Assembly: GCF_000424305.1 (NCBI RefSeq)
Contig: NZ_AUJQ01000004.1
Span: 310,001 to 374,000 of the forward strand
Length of the DNA stretch: 64,000 nucleotides
Source of the DNA: Pseudobutyrivibrio ruminis AD2017
Lineage (GTDB): Bacteria; Bacillota; Clostridia; Lachnospirales; Lachnospiraceae
Direction: 5' to 3'
Translations under genes and position numbers: made by a program
The notes under the pieces: generated by a model
The model's database searches: none
What the model was told of the DNA's origin: nothing
What the model saw: the letters and a program-made list of their open reading frames with translations, nothing else
Shown: positions 41,756 to 51,997 of the stretch, in pieces
How positions within the stretch are numbered: the first letter of the stretch is position 1
How the letters are laid out: each line of letters begins with the position of its first letter

Positions 41756-44326
41756 TTATTTTGCTCTTCCGCAACACTGCTTATACTTCAATCCTGAACC
41801 ACATGGACATGGATCGTTAGGGAAGATTTTCTTTTCCTTGCGAACCTTTGGTCCTGAGGATGCTGTGTCATCTTTGTTTGTGCCTGTTACCTTGGCAACT
41901 TCTTCACGCTCTACCTTCTTTTCAATGCGGATGCGGTAAAGCATTGTAAGTGTATCGTTGATGATTGCTGCGTTCATGGCATCAAGCATGTCGTAGCTGG
42001 CTGCCTTGTATTCGTCTACTGGGTTACGGTTACCGTAAGCCTGGAGGCGGATACCCTGACGAAGCTGTTCCATATCATCAAGCTCTTCCATCCACTTTCG
42101 GTCGATAACTCTAAGAAGAATTACACGCTCAACCTCTCTAAACTGCTCTGGCTGGTCGAATTCCTTTTCCTTCTTGTCGTACATATCAAGTGCGATATCT
42201 GTAAGCTTTTCCTTAAGTTCCTTCTTGCTCTTGATGTTGCCGATTGAAAGCTGAGTCATAACTGGAACTGGGATTACTGGGCAAAGGAGGTGGTTAAGCT
42301 CCTGAAGCTCCCAAAGCTCTTTTTCTACATCGTCTGGAATAGTCTTTTCGATGCACTCGTCAACCTTGTCTCTGATCATGCTAAGGATTTGCTCGTGCAT
42401 ATCCTCGCCCATAAGTACACGGCGACGCTGCTTGTAAATAAGCTCTCTCTGCTCATTCATAACTGCATCATAATCAAGCAAGTTCTTACGAGCTGAGAAG
42501 TTGTTTTCCTCTATCTTCTTCTGTGCCTTTTCGATGGCATCAGAAAGCATCTTGTGCTTAATCTGTTCTCCCTCTGGAACGCCAAGAGAGTTGAACATTG
42601 TGATGAGACGGTCTGAACCGAAGAGTCTCATAAGATCATCCTCAAGTGAGATGAAGAACTGTGACTCACCCACATCACCCTGACGTCCTGAACGTCCACG
42701 GAGCTGATTGTCAATACGACGAGATTCATGACGTTCTGTACCGATAATCTTAAGACCACCGGCTGCACGTGCTTCCTCATCAAGCTTAATATCAGTACCA
42801 CGACCTGCCATGTTAGTAGCGATAGTAACGGCACCGTGCTTACCTGCCTCAGCAACGATTTCAGCTTCCTTCTCATGGTACTTAGCATTAAGTACGTTGT
42901 GCTCAATGCCTTCCTTACGAAGCATCTTAGAAACGAGCTCTGAAATATCAATATCGATTGTACCAACAAGTACTGGCTGTCCTTTTTCGTGAGCCTTCTT
43001 AACTTCCTCAACAACTGCCTTGTACTTTTCAGCCTTTGTCTTGTATACGGCATCATCATGGTCGATACGCTGAACTGGCTTGTTAGTAGGAACAACTACT
43101 ACGTCCATTCCATAGATGTCACGGAATTCCTGCTCCTCTGTGAGGGCTGTACCAGTCATACCTGCCTTCTTATCGTATTTATTGAAGAAGCTCTGGAATG
43201 TGATGCTTGCAAGAGTCATAGACTCGCGCTTAACCTCAACATGCTCCTTTGCCTCGATAGCCTGATGTAAACCGTCTGAGTAACGACGACCTGGCATGAT
43301 ACGACCTGTGAAGGAATCAACAATCATAACCTGACCATCACTTACAACATAATCCTGATCCTTAAACATAAGGTTGTGAGCACGAAGTGCAAGGATGATG
43401 TTGTGCTGGATTTCAAGGTTCTCAGGATCAGCAAGGTTCTCAATGTGGAAGAACTGCTCAACCTTTGCAACACCTTCTGCTGTAAGGTTAACAACCTTGT
43501 CCTTTTCGTCTACGATGAAATCGCCAGTCTCGTTACGCTCAACGCCCATGATGGCATCCATCTTTGTGAATTCTGGAAGGTCCTCGCCTCGCTTAAGCTG
43601 ACGAGCAAGAACATCGCAAAGCTCGTAAAGCTTAGTAGACTTTCCTGACTGACCAGAAATGATAAGTGGTGTACGAGCCTCATCGATAAGAACTGAGTCA
43701 ACCTCATCGATGATGCAGTAGTGAAGGCCACGCTGTACAAGGTCCTTCTCATATACGCACATATTGTCACGGAGGTAATCAAAACCAAGCTCGTTGTTAG
43801 TGATGTATGTGATATCACAGTTGTAAGCTGCCTGGCGCTCCTCCTTTGTCATATCGTTAAGAACAACGCCTACTGTAAGGCCTAAGAAACGGTGAACCTC
43901 ACCCATCCACTCAGCATCACGCTTAGCAAGGTAATCATTAACTGTAACGATGTGAACGCCCTTACCTTCAAGTGCGTTTAAGTATGCTGGAAGTGTAGAA
44001 ACAAGTGTCTTACCTTCACCAGTACGCATCTCTGCGATACGTCCCTGATGGAGGATGATACCACCGATTAACTGAACACGGAAGTGCTCCATTCCAAGGG
44101 CACGCTTACCTGCCTCACGGACAACTGCGTATGCCTCTGGTAAAATATCATCAAGTGTCTCTCCCTTTGAAAGACGCTCTTTAAATTCTGTAGTTTTTGC
44201 ACGAAGCTGCTCATCTGTAAGTGCCTGCATCTCAGGTCTGAGCGATTCGATTTTATCAACGATAGGCTTAATTCTCTTAAGCTCTCTATCGGAATGTGTT
44301 CCAAATACTTTGTCGATAATACTCAT
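41756..44326 (-). CDS. secA: Preprotein translocase ATPase SecA
   Basis: SecA drives proteins through SecYEG using ATP. The start [16 protein letters not shown] (ATG at 44326, AGGAG upstream) gives 856 residues. Visible marks are [16 protein letters not shown] (Walker A), [17 protein letters not shown] (DEVD Walker B), [24 protein letters not shown], and [11 protein letters not shown]. The C-terminal zinc finger [14 protein letters not shown], which binds SecB/ribosome in other species, is intact. It is monocistronic. Confidence 0.98.
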   Translation of the reverse strand: MSIIDKVFGTHSDRELKRIKPIVDKIESLRPEMQALTDEQLRAKTTEFKERLSKGETLDDILPEAYAVVREAGKRALGMEHFRVQLIGGIILHQGRIAEMRTGEGKTLVSTLPAYLNALEGKGVHIVTVNDYLAKRDAEWMGEVHRFLGLTVGVVLNDMTKEERQAAYNCDITYITNNELGFDYLRDNMCVYEKDLVQRGLHYCIIDEVDSVLIDEARTPLIISGQSGKSTKLYELCDVLARQLKRGEDLPEFTKMDAIMGVERNETGDFIVDEKDKVVNLTAEGVAKVEQFFHIENLADPENLEIQHNIILALRAHNLMFKDQDYVVSDGQVMIVDSFTGRIMPGRRYSDGLHQAIEAKEHVEVKRESMTLASITFQSFFNKYDKKAGMTGTALTEEQEFRDIYGMDVVVVPTNKPVQRIDHDDAVYKTKAEKYKAVVEEVKKAHEKGQPVLVGTIDIDISELVSKMLRKEGIEHNVLNAKYHEKEAEIVAEAGKHGAVTIATNMAGRGTDIKLDEEARAAGGLKIIGTERHESRRIDNQLRGRSGRQGDVGESQFFISLEDDLMRLFGSDRLITMFNSLGVPEGEQIKHKMLSDAIEKAQKKIEENNFSARKNLLDYDAVMNEQRELIYKQRRRVLMGEDMHEQILSMIRDKVDECIEKTIPDDVEKELWELQELNHLLCPVIPVPVMTQLSIGNIKSKKELKEKLTDIALDMYDKKEKEFDQPEQFREVERVILLRVIDRKWMEELDDMEQLRQGIRLQAYGNRNPVDEYKAASYDMLDAMNAAIINDTLTMLYRIRIEKKVEREEVAKVTGTNKDDTASSGPKVRKEKKIFPNDPCPCGSGLKYKQCCGRAK

Positions 44327-44430
44327 TTTATTAATTCTCCTAACTCTAGGGTTACCCCACAAACTCCTACTATTTTAACAGAAAAGTACATGGTTCACAA
44401 CCAAATTAGGCTGAATTGTCCCCCGACAAA

Positions 44431-45549
44431 CTAAAGGAAAATATAACTTTCTGTGGCAAATCTAATTACATCCATGGGTTTAAGCTTATATGGCTTGCGA
44501 TACACCAAAGGAAGGCTGTTTAGAAAGCTTCCATTTGTGCTGTTTGAATCCGTAAGATAATAGTCATTGCCCTCCTTTGTGATTTTGGCGTGATTTCCGC
44601 TGACTGTTCTGGCATGGATGATTGCATCATTGGCTTTGCCCGTTCCGATTCTAAAAACATCCTTGTTGATGATAAAGTCGTCCTCGTTGCTGTTACCATC
44701 ATATACCAGCCTTCCAACGGGCTTGCTTTCTGATAAAAGCACTGTCTTTTCATCCATTTCATAATCTGGCTCGATAACGAAATTCTCGGATTCCACAGGC
44801 TCTAGCTTGTCCTCAAACTGCAATCGCCCAAAGATTGCTTTCGTCTTATCTATTATCGTATTTACGATACCGTTTCTTTTGCCATCCTCTACATCATAAT
44901 AATCAGATATATATTCTGCCCCTATAGCATCCTCAAAATCAGCAGTAGTCTCAACTTCCTCGTCATCTAAAGACACCTTTTCCACGTAGATTTCCGAAGG
45001 AACATACGCATCCATTTGCAGGCATTCAATCACCTCCGCTAAGGTGTAATCCTCCTTCAGGCAAATTTCATAGGCATCATATATCTTTTTAGATGAATCC
45101 CTATCGCTGGTGGAAAGCTTTGATAAGAAAAACTCCATGATGGCCCTGAACTGGGTTTGAACTGTACCGTTGTCTGACTGAATGTAGCATAGGCTGACTT
45201 TGCAGTTATCGCCACTTTTTTCCACGAATATAGAATCCTTATCTAGCCAAAAATGATTTTCATCAATCAGATATTTGGCCGCCTCATCTAGTGCCATTTG
45301 AAGATTTGTAACGAATCTTGCAATAAGCTCTACCGACAAATCATTTGATTCCACGTAATCACTTAGGGTTTCCTTTCGGCTGATTTTGTAGCTGATTCGC
45401 TTCACCCCATCTATCTCGTAGCACTTTATATCCAGCAGTGATTTAATATCATTATCCCTAATCATTTTGTATTCATAGGATTTTGTATCAAGCTCCCCTA
45501 AAACAACCATGAAGCTTTCGTTGTGCTTTCTTTCGTATGTAACTTCCAT
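44431..45549 (-). CDS. FHA-domain protein of the Tad locus (DUF6382-like N-terminus)
   Basis: The 372-residue protein has an N-terminal alpha/beta domain resembling the DUF6382 group, which I recall from Lachnospiraceae Tad loci. An acidic linker follows. The C-terminal FHA domain (about 275-372: IGTGKANDAIIHARTVSGNH, then DSNSTNGSFLN) binds phosphothreonine. It has no signal peptide, so it acts in the cytoplasm. It is the last gene of the pilus operon, 2 bp behind the small pseudopilin gene. A role in coupling Ser/Thr phosphorylation to pilus assembly is inference. Confidence 0.88.
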   Translation of the reverse strand: MEVTYERKHNESFMVVLGELDTKSYEYKMIRDNDIKSLLDIKCYEIDGVKRISYKISRKETLSDYVESNDLSVELIARFVTNLQMALDEAAKYLIDENHFWLDKDSIFVEKSGDNCKVSLCYIQSDNGTVQTQFRAIMEFFLSKLSTSDRDSSKKIYDAYEICLKEDYTLAEVIECLQMDAYVPSEIYVEKVSLDDEEVETTADFEDAIGAEYISDYYDVEDGKRNGIVNTIIDKTKAIFGRLQFEDKLEPVESENFVIEPDYEMDEKTVLLSESKPVGRLVYDGNSNEDDFIINKDVFRIGTGKANDAIIHARTVSGNHAKITKEGNDYYLTDSNSTNGSFLNSLPLVYRKPYKLKPMDVIRFATESYIFL

Positions 45550-45551
45550 AA

Positions 45552-45758
45552 TTAATCTATCAGGGCATGATATACGCCCATTGCTCCTTCCTTTAATCTA
45601 AACATAGACACCGCATCAAAGGCCGAATCCTGATACTGCACGTATTCAAGCACCAGCTGAAAAAGCTCATAGGCCACGGCGATTGCCATTCCAAATATGA
45701 TAAAGCAAAAGCTGATTATCACTGCAGCTTCCACTGTGTAGCTTCCCTTTAGTCTCAT
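45552..45758 (-). CDS. Small TadE-like pseudopilin
   Basis: The 68-residue protein has a class III-type leader: basic MRLKG, then SYTVEAAVIISFCFIIFGMA. Prepilin peptidase would cut after Gly5 and Glu+5 lies just after the site. The rest is a short amphipathic tail. It overlaps the prepilin peptidase gene before it by 4 bp. Likely a minor pilin of the Tad machine. Confidence 0.85.
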   Translation of the reverse strand: MRLKGSYTVEAAVIISFCFIIFGMAIAVAYELFQLVLEYVQYQDSAFDAVSMFRLKEGAMGVYHALID

Positions 45759-46192
45759 CCTAAAATTCCTCCAAAGCTTTTAATGGTGAACAAAATCATA
45801 TAGCCAATAAAAATAAATGGCACAAAGGGCAGCTCCGCCTCTCGGTAATTATCGTATTTACGAAGTGTAATCAGTCCAAAGATTGCAGCCAAAATAGAGC
45901 TGAACCAGACCAAAACTAAAGTATTCATAAATCCAAGATAAAGCCCTGAAACCATCACAATAAGCGCATCGCCTTTTCCTAGCTTTTCCTTTGAAAGGAT
46001 GCTAAAAGCAAGCATAACAACGCCTACTCCCACACCACCTGCAACGCTTAAAACTGTGTATCTAGGGGCAACTATATTTATAACGATTCCCATTATCGTA
46101 AATACGATAATTTCTACCAGCCTAATACTTCTCGTCCTATAATCATCAAAAGCTGTAATACTGTACATGCAAACTAAACCAAATGCTTCCAC
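45755..46192 (-). CDS. A24 prepilin peptidase (TadV/CpaA-like), first of two in the locus
   Basis: The 145-residue membrane protein has the two catalytic aspartates of type IV prepilin peptidases: one in FDDYRTRSIRL near the N-terminus and one in the GxGD motif, here KLGKGDALIV. It lacks the cytoplasmic methylase domain, as usual for TadV. A second A24 peptidase lies at the other end of the operon (52982-53410). Having two suggests that the Flp pilin and the TadE-like pseudopilins may be cut by different enzymes (inference). Confidence 0.87.
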   Translation of the reverse strand: MEAFGLVCMYSITAFDDYRTRSIRLVEIIVFTIMGIVINIVAPRYTVLSVAGGVGVGVVMLAFSILSKEKLGKGDALIVMVSGLYLGFMNTLVLVWFSSILAAIFGLITLRKYDNYREAELPFVPFIFIGYMILFTIKSFGGILG

Positions 46193-46217
46193 GGTTCCTC
46201 CTTAAAATTCACAAACA

Positions 46218-47201
46218 CTAATGCTTCCCTGCCGCACATTTGCTGCAAGGTCGCATCTTATCCTTAACATCTTCATACAATACCTTTTTGATATTATGCT
46301 TAATTTCTTTGCAGTTGATATCACTGTGATACGCCCTGCCATAATCAGTAATGTAAAGCATTCCACCTGATGGGTTCTTAGGTGGCTTACATTTTTCGCA
46401 AGGGGAATAGGTACCTCCACCGTTGTTTCGGGCAGCAGATACATCCCCTGCAGATATGGGATGAACACTGGGATTCAGATATGTGCAATAGTAATTAGTA
46501 TGGTACGCTTCCCCATGCTCCGTAATGTAAACGTAGGTACCGTCAGTGGTGTTTTCCGCCTTATCGTAGCCTACCCACTTTCTTGTTCTGGCCCTTTGGC
46601 TTACATCAAATCCTATATTTCCCAGCAGGCCCACAGGAAATGTCATCCTGTAGCTTGCCTTTAAATCTATATAGTTTCCCTCTACGTTTGTTTCATACAG
46701 ATTGATTCCTGCTACACCAAAATCAATAAATTCTAAGGGAACCTTATTTTTGTAGATTTCCACTCCTGCAAGTGCGATGGTTGCAGCCTCTAGGCCAGCC
46801 TCTGATAGCTCAAACTTCACTGAGGGCTCATCCTCTGAGGTATCCACATCTGCATCTGATTCACCTTTATTTGCAACATTTCCCAAAGTCACAGCCATAG
46901 TTCTGGCTGCAGTGTTTAGGGATTTTTGCATTCCCGATTCCACCTGAATCAACCTAAAGGTAAACATTCCAAACACCATAAGGGTGATAAACAGCGGCAT
47001 GATAATAGCCGCTTCAATTGTGTAGCTGGCCTTCACGCCTTTTCTTTTAAAGGAGGCATAAATAGGCATCTCCTTATATTGAATCACTTTTGGTAAGTTG
47101 GACTTTACTCCTTCACTACTAAACAATTTATTAACACCACCGAAAAAGTTGCCTAGTGCAAGTAGGCCAAATGGGGGAAAACTTTTTCGTAATTGAGACA
47201 C
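46218..47201 (-). CDS. TadE-like pseudopilin with two Cys/His C-terminal repeats
   Basis: The 327-residue protein starts at a GTG with AGGAGG 9 bases upstream. Residues about 52-85 (RKGVKASYTIEAAIIMPLFI) form a prepilin-type cleavage site and helix, unusually far from the N-terminus. The C-terminal third holds two copies of a motif YITxxGxAYHxxxxC...PCxKC (about 227-270 and 285-322), each with one His and three Cys. That motif recalls the small metal-binding-like repeats on secreted clostridial proteins. It may put a Cys/His tip on the pilus surface (inference). Confidence 0.83.
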   Translation of the reverse strand: MSQLRKSFPPFGLLALGNFFGGVNKLFSSEGVKSNLPKVIQYKEMPIYASFKRKGVKASYTIEAAIIMPLFITLMVFGMFTFRLIQVESGMQKSLNTAARTMAVTLGNVANKGESDADVDTSEDEPSVKFELSEAGLEAATIALAGVEIYKNKVPLEFIDFGVAGINLYETNVEGNYIDLKASYRMTFPVGLLGNIGFDVSQRARTRKWVGYDKAENTTDGTYVYITEHGEAYHTNYYCTYLNPSVHPISAGDVSAARNNGGGTYSPCEKCKPPKNPSGGMLYITDYGRAYHSDINCKEIKHNIKKVLYEDVKDKMRPCSKCAAGKH

Positions 47202-47220
47202 CTATTTATACCTCCTTTCA

Positions 47221-48687
47221 TCAATAAGTCAGATATTTCGATTTGGAGATTCTATAGCCCATAGAGTCATCCTTTGAAAACAGTGATAAGAACATTTCCT
47301 GACCTGTATAATCCATTGTTACATCCGCAGAAAACAGCATGTTATCAACCTTTACATTCCTGTAATCTTCTGTGGAATTCAAGGCATTTTCCATTACATC
47401 ACAGGCTCTAAGTCCTAAGGTCTTGTTACCCTTAAGTGCCAGCAAGCCGATGAGATATTTGTCGTAGGTAATACCGTCTTTGCATGGTCTTGCCTTTGCG
47501 TTTACATTGAAAAACGATGACAAGTGCAACACATCCGATGTCCATTGGTCTGCAGATTTTACAACTGCAACCTCACCACCAGACAGCATCAGCCTTACAT
47601 CCAAAACGCTTTCTATATAGGCCCATGCCCCTATAACGGCCAGTTCCACCACAGGCTCTAGCGCAGGGTCGAAGCTAGTCAGTACCGCAGCAACCGATTT
47701 TGCCTGATTCTTTAGAACACCGCTATTCATAATGGTGCTAAAGTTTGCTGCCTCACGGATTAGCATTATTTCTCCTACTACTACCGCTAAGTTTTCAGCA
47801 TCAGATTCCTGACCTGCTATAAGATATTCCACTTCGTACTGCATGCCCTCATGATGCTTATCCAAATCAAACCTACTGTAGTTGGCCAAAATATAATCCA
47901 TGAACAAGGCCTTATCTGTGATGGCATTTCCCGACTGGATAGCCGCCGTCCCTTCCATTAGTGACCTGTGAGATGGCAGCGCAGCCAAATCAAAGCTAAC
48001 ATCTGAAATCTCTTTGGCATCCATAACAGTAGATAGCACCCCCTTTGACATGGCCTCCTTCATAAGCTTGAATGCATCTAAAGGGTCATCCTCCACTTCC
48101 TCAGGCTCGGGATAAGCTTCTCCTTCTTCTGCATTTGCTATCTTTTCAGACTGCTGTCTTTTGGCATCCTCCAAGGCAGATTTGCCGTCGTTGACTTTCG
48201 TTTCCACTGGAACCTTTTCCACTCCATTTATGCTGTCCATGTGCCCCTGAATGCCATCAATTACCTGAGCTGCCAAATCATCCTTGGCACCCTTTACGCC
48301 CTGCACCACCATTGCCTGGCCGCCACCATCTGTTAATAAGGAGTACTGATTTATGGTGGCACCAGCAGGATTAAGTCTGGCGAAATTGTTGCCATATTCT
48401 ATATCTGCATTGAATCTGCAGTAATCTATTAGCTTCTGCTGAAAAATGGTTGGGCCTGTGACATCGCTACCGTAGCCTAAATCAATGGCAAGTATTTTGT
48501 AGTTGGCCCACAGATATGGGTTGTACTCTGAAAAAGCACTTTCCAAGGCCATATCTGTGAACTCACTGGCATTGTCATGGAGGGCATACAGTCTGATGCA
48601 CTCGCTCATGGTAAACAACAATGTCATCACCGACACCAGGATGAGGGACAAAAACACTGTCATACTTCCCTTTAGCTTTGCCTGCAC
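47221..48687 (-). CDS. Tad-locus surface protein (DUF5702-like)
   Basis: The 488-residue protein opens KLKGSMTVFLSLILVSVMTL, a prepilin-like cleavage site (Gly-Ser-Met-Thr-Val) and membrane helix. A long extracellular region of helices follows. It matches the DUF5702 proteins I recall from Lachnospiraceae Tad loci and the overall layout of TadG-like pseudopilins. The start is a GTG sharing one base with the TAG stop of the Flp pilin gene, so translation is coupled. Its role is probably as adhesin or minor pilin. Confidence 0.8.
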   Translation of the reverse strand: MQAKLKGSMTVFLSLILVSVMTLLFTMSECIRLYALHDNASEFTDMALESAFSEYNPYLWANYKILAIDLGYGSDVTGPTIFQQKLIDYCRFNADIEYGNNFARLNPAGATINQYSLLTDGGGQAMVVQGVKGAKDDLAAQVIDGIQGHMDSINGVEKVPVETKVNDGKSALEDAKRQQSEKIANAEEGEAYPEPEEVEDDPLDAFKLMKEAMSKGVLSTVMDAKEISDVSFDLAALPSHRSLMEGTAAIQSGNAITDKALFMDYILANYSRFDLDKHHEGMQYEVEYLIAGQESDAENLAVVVGEIMLIREAANFSTIMNSGVLKNQAKSVAAVLTSFDPALEPVVELAVIGAWAYIESVLDVRLMLSGGEVAVVKSADQWTSDVLHLSSFFNVNAKARPCKDGITYDKYLIGLLALKGNKTLGLRACDVMENALNSTEDYRNVKVDNMLFSADVTMDYTGQEMFLSLFSKDDSMGYRISKSKYLTY

Positions 48688-48881
48688 TATATTCTTCCTG
48701 CCTGCTCGTTGATTTTTCTAAATATACTGTTTACCAGATTTGTAAGCTGGGTTTTAAAGATTAAGACAAGGCCAATTAAAACAACCAAAATAAGGATCAT
48801 TTCAACAGTTCCAATTCCATCCTCTTCCTCAATAAAATTCATAACCTTCTGCTTTAACATTAAATATTTCATTCCTAACAT
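48687..48881 (-). CDS. Flp-type IVb pilin
   Basis: The 64-residue protein has the Flp pilin pattern: short basic/acidic N-terminus, EEEDGIGTVEMILILVVL with the cleavage Gly, Glu after it and a hydrophobic helix, then a short polar tail. This is likely the main pilus subunit. It lies behind tadC (14 bp) and its stop overlaps the next GTG. Peptidase cleavage is expected at the Gly-Ile bond. Confidence 0.9.
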   Translation of the reverse strand: MLGMKYLMLKQKVMNFIEEEDGIGTVEMILILVVLIGLVLIFKTQLTNLVNSIFRKINEQAGRI

Positions 48882-48895
48882 TTTTATACCTCTTT

Positions 48896-50101
48896 CTATA
48901 TATTCATTTGCATTACTGCCGGCACCACCAATATGATGATGACGATAAACAACATGCCGGTCATAGGCACTAAAAGCTTTGTTGATGCTTCCTCGCCTGC
49001 CCTGATGGCTCTTTGTTTTCTCATTTCGAAGGAATAATGCTCCTCCTTTTCAAGGCATTCCAACAAATCCTTGGAACCCTTTCTAAGATTTTGGGATAGC
49101 ATGCTGGCAAGCTTTCTGTATTCCTTGCTTTCGCTATTCAATCCCAAGTCTTCAAGTGCTGCTATTTCACCCATGCCATCAACCATCTTTCGATAGGTTA
49201 TGGCCATATCCTCATAGCCTGGGCGTATGTTGCCCTCACTTTTCTTGGCATTGTATTTTGCGATTATTCGCTCTAAGGCTTTTCTAAAGCTCATTCCCGC
49301 ACCCAGCAATATGGATAGCTCGCTAACTATCATAGGGTAGTCTCGTTCCTTTTCTTCGATGCGCTTTTGCACAGCCTGCTTCTCATCACGCTTGGCCCCC
49401 GCTATCAAGCCTGCCACTGCTGCAAACCCCAGCAATATTATCTGCAATCCTCTGAAATTCATTTTCTTCTTCCAGGTAAGGGACATGTCCTCCACCTTTT
49501 TTGGAAGCTTCATATAGGATTTTGTTCTGGTGCTTTCATCAGCTTTTTTGACAGCTTCATCAATAGCATTTAACTGCCCTTCCACAGTATCAAGCCCTGG
49601 CTTAACCACTATCACAGAAAAGCTATAAAGCTCCACCTGGTCCTCGTAGCTTAGCTCTGCAATCACATTTACAACCTCCCCCTCATCAGGGATATATTCC
49701 TTCACCAGGGTGCCATCAGTATTTATCAGACCGTATTTATCAAACTTAAAATCTGCATTAATCAATCCGTCGCAATAGCTTTTCTTAAAATTCAGGTCAT
49801 ACATAACCTGGTCGGCAGATTTGTTTTTGCCAAGATAGCTTTTGTCGATTTCTTCTGTGGCCTGCCTAAACAGCGCCTTCAGCTGCTTTTGGGTTAGACC
49901 TCTGTCTGAAATTTCAACTGTGTAATCCTTATCATTTCCTTTGAATCTAAGCTGTAATTCCTCCGATTTAGGTCCTGTGGCAGTTTCATTTCTAAGAAGC
50001 TTTCCATCAAACAATATCTTGGAATCCACGTAATCGTAGACAAGCAGTCCAAGGCCCATCACCAGGCAGGCAATCAGTATTTTTTTATATGTTGATTTCA
50101 A
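48896..50101 (-). CDS. TadC-like platform protein with an added N-terminal extracellular domain
   Basis: The C-terminal half (about 240-401) is a type II secretion F domain (YPMIVSELSILLGAGMSFRK, then GEEASTKLLVPMTGMLFIVI), the inner-membrane platform of Tad pili. Residues 8-26 and 217-236 are membrane helices around a roughly 190-residue outer domain not usual for TadC. The gene overlaps the tadB-like gene by 17 bp. The extra domain could sense or gate pilus assembly (inference). Confidence 0.85.
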   Translation of the reverse strand: MKSTYKKILIACLVMGLGLLVYDYVDSKILFDGKLLRNETATGPKSEELQLRFKGNDKDYTVEISDRGLTQKQLKALFRQATEEIDKSYLGKNKSADQVMYDLNFKKSYCDGLINADFKFDKYGLINTDGTLVKEYIPDEGEVVNVIAELSYEDQVELYSFSVIVVKPGLDTVEGQLNAIDEAVKKADESTRTKSYMKLPKKVEDMSLTWKKKMNFRGLQIILLGFAAVAGLIAGAKRDEKQAVQKRIEEKERDYPMIVSELSILLGAGMSFRKALERIIAKYNAKKSEGNIRPGYEDMAITYRKMVDGMGEIAALEDLGLNSESKEYRKLASMLSQNLRKGSKDLLECLEKEEHYSFEMRKQRAIRAGEEASTKLLVPMTGMLFIVIIILVVPAVMQMNI

Positions 50102-50843
50102 TGATTCTCCTTCCTAGCATGATTAATAAACCGTAGGCAATAAGGCATGCGGTCATTATCAGGATGCCTAAGGCATTTCCATACAGCGGCGCTATAAAAG
50201 AACTGGATGTGATGGTGATGTAAGCAAGAATCGCTAATGGCATCACGCACATTACCTTAAGCTCTAAGCGTTTTTCAGTTGTAATAGTTTCAATCTCCTG
50301 CTTAACAGATAAGTTTTCCTCTATCTTAAAGGCTGTATCCCTTATGTTCTTCCCGTAGTTACCACCACTTCTTTTGGCAAAGGATATGATTTCTGCAAGG
50401 CTTATGGCCTCCTCTAAATCCACCTCCTTTGCAAATTCAAAAAAGGCTTTTTCAAGCTGCACATTCATGCCAATTCTTTGATTCATCACATGAACGAAAG
50501 GCAGTAACACCGATTCTGACGGGTACAATCTTTTTAGCTCTGACTCAGATTGACGGAGGGCTTTTTCCAAGGAGTAGCCTGTTTGCAGGGATGCCACGAT
50601 AAGCATCATGTATTCCTTGAATTCCATGAGCATATCAGCCCTATGCTTTTTTGCCTTTTCATCTGCCCTAAGCTTCAGCCAAAATGGAATCACCCCTGCT
50701 GCAACAAATACTCCCAGGAAAGATTTATAAAACAAAAATGCAATAACAGCCGACAGGCATGCGCCCTGAAACACACTTACCCAATCGAAAGACCACTTGC
50801 TAACAGCTTTTCTTTGTTTTCTAGGTCTCCTACCTTTTCCCAT
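50085..50843 (-). CDS. TadB-like platform protein
   Basis: The 252-residue protein has an N-terminal basic stretch (KGRRPRKQRK), two early hydrophobic segments and a type II secretion F domain (LIVASLQTGYSLEKALRQSE, then ISLAEIISFAKRSGGN) with C-terminal helices. With TadC it forms the platform that couples ATPase movement to pilus growth. Its start lies 67 bp inside the cpaF-like gene, with GGAAGG upstream, a long but credible overlap. Confidence 0.88.
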   Translation of the reverse strand: MGKGRRPRKQRKAVSKWSFDWVSVFQGACLSAVIAFLFYKSFLGVFVAAGVIPFWLKLRADEKAKKHRADMLMEFKEYMMLIVASLQTGYSLEKALRQSESELKRLYPSESVLLPFVHVMNQRIGMNVQLEKAFFEFAKEVDLEEAISLAEIISFAKRSGGNYGKNIRDTAFKIEENLSVKQEIETITTEKRLELKVMCVMPLAILAYITITSSSFIAPLYGNALGILIMTACLIAYGLLIMLGRRIIEINI

Positions 50844-51997
50844 TGGCCATTTATCCTTCCATTTATTTCTTCTAATTCTTTAAATCTGTACAGCGGATTA
50901 AGCCTGATTTCATCATCTGCAAAATCCACCACCTCTGCGATTTCTATAAGCTTGCGGCTTTTGTCCCTTAGCCTTCCTAGCTGAACTATGATGTCGATTC
51001 CTGATGCTATCTGCTGTCTTATGGCACCAAGTGGAATTTCTGCTCCCATTAGCACCATGGTTTCCAGTCTTGATAGCATATCCTTGCAGGAATTACTGTG
51101 GCCTGTGGACAAACTGCCGTCGTGTCCTGTGTTGAAGGCCTGAAGCATTTCCAATGCCTCCGCTCCACGGCACTCACCCACGATGATTCTGTCGGGACGC
51201 ATTCTAAGGGAGGACTTTAACAAATCTCTTATGGTGATTTCGTTATTGCCCTCTAAGTTTGCGTTTCTGGCTTCCAGCCTTACTATGTTTTCAACATTCT
51301 TTAGCTGAAGCTCAGCGGAATCTTCTATGGTAATCACCCTTTCATCCTTAGGAATAAATTCTCCCAAGGCATTCAAAAAAGATGTTTTACCACTGCCGGT
51401 TCCCCCCGACACGAATATGTTGTAGCCGCTTATTACCAGCTTTTTCATAAACTCAATTTGCTCCTCATCGATGGACCCAAAGGATTTAAGTCTTTCCATA
51501 GTCATCTGCTCCTTTGGAAACTTTCTGATAGATAGAATGCTGTAATCTACAGCCGCTGGCGGCAACACGATATTTACTCTAGAACCGTCTTCTAATCTTG
51601 TATCAACTATTGGGTTGGACTCATTTACAATCTTGTTGCTGTTAGCAACAATGCTTTGAATCACATCGTTCAGCTTTTCCTCTGATGAAAACTTCTCGGT
51701 CCATTTTTCCACCCTTCCATTTCTTTCTATAAAGATGTTGTCAGGGCCATTTATCATGATTTCCGTAATATCCTCATCTTTCAGCAAATCCTCCAGCACA
51801 TCTAACTTTCTAAGAGAATTAAACACATGACCTTCCACCCTCTTTCTATCAGAAAGATTCATAGGACATGTCCTGCTTTTTTCGATGATTTTGTTACGTA
51901 TCAGCTTTAAAATCTCATCGTCAGAAACATCCACCGACAGGTCGATTGTATTCATTACCTCCTGTCGAATTTCATTTTCAATATTTTTCATATTCAC
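50777..51997 (-). CDS. tadA: TadA/CpaF-type secretion ATPase
   Basis: This 406-residue hexameric ATPase powers Tad pilus assembly. Walker A is SGGTGSGKTS (197-206). The Asp box, Walker B (RMRPDRIIVGECRGAEALEM) and the His box (NTGHDGSLSTGHSN) are all in place. The N-terminal domain shows DEDITEIMINGPDNIFIERN, typical for CpaF. It shares one base with the tadZ-like gene before it and overlaps tadB by 67 bp. Confidence 0.96.
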   Translation of the reverse strand: MNMKNIENEIRQEVMNTIDLSVDVSDDEILKLIRNKIIEKSRTCPMNLSDRKRVEGHVFNSLRKLDVLEDLLKDEDITEIMINGPDNIFIERNGRVEKWTEKFSSEEKLNDVIQSIVANSNKIVNESNPIVDTRLEDGSRVNIVLPPAAVDYSILSIRKFPKEQMTMERLKSFGSIDEEQIEFMKKLVISGYNIFVSGGTGSGKTSFLNALGEFIPKDERVITIEDSAELQLKNVENIVRLEARNANLEGNNEITIRDLLKSSLRMRPDRIIVGECRGAEALEMLQAFNTGHDGSLSTGHSNSCKDMLSRLETMVLMGAEIPLGAIRQQIASGIDIIVQLGRLRDKSRKLIEIAEVVDFADDEIRLNPLYRFKELEEINGRINGQWEKVGDLENKEKLLASGLSIG

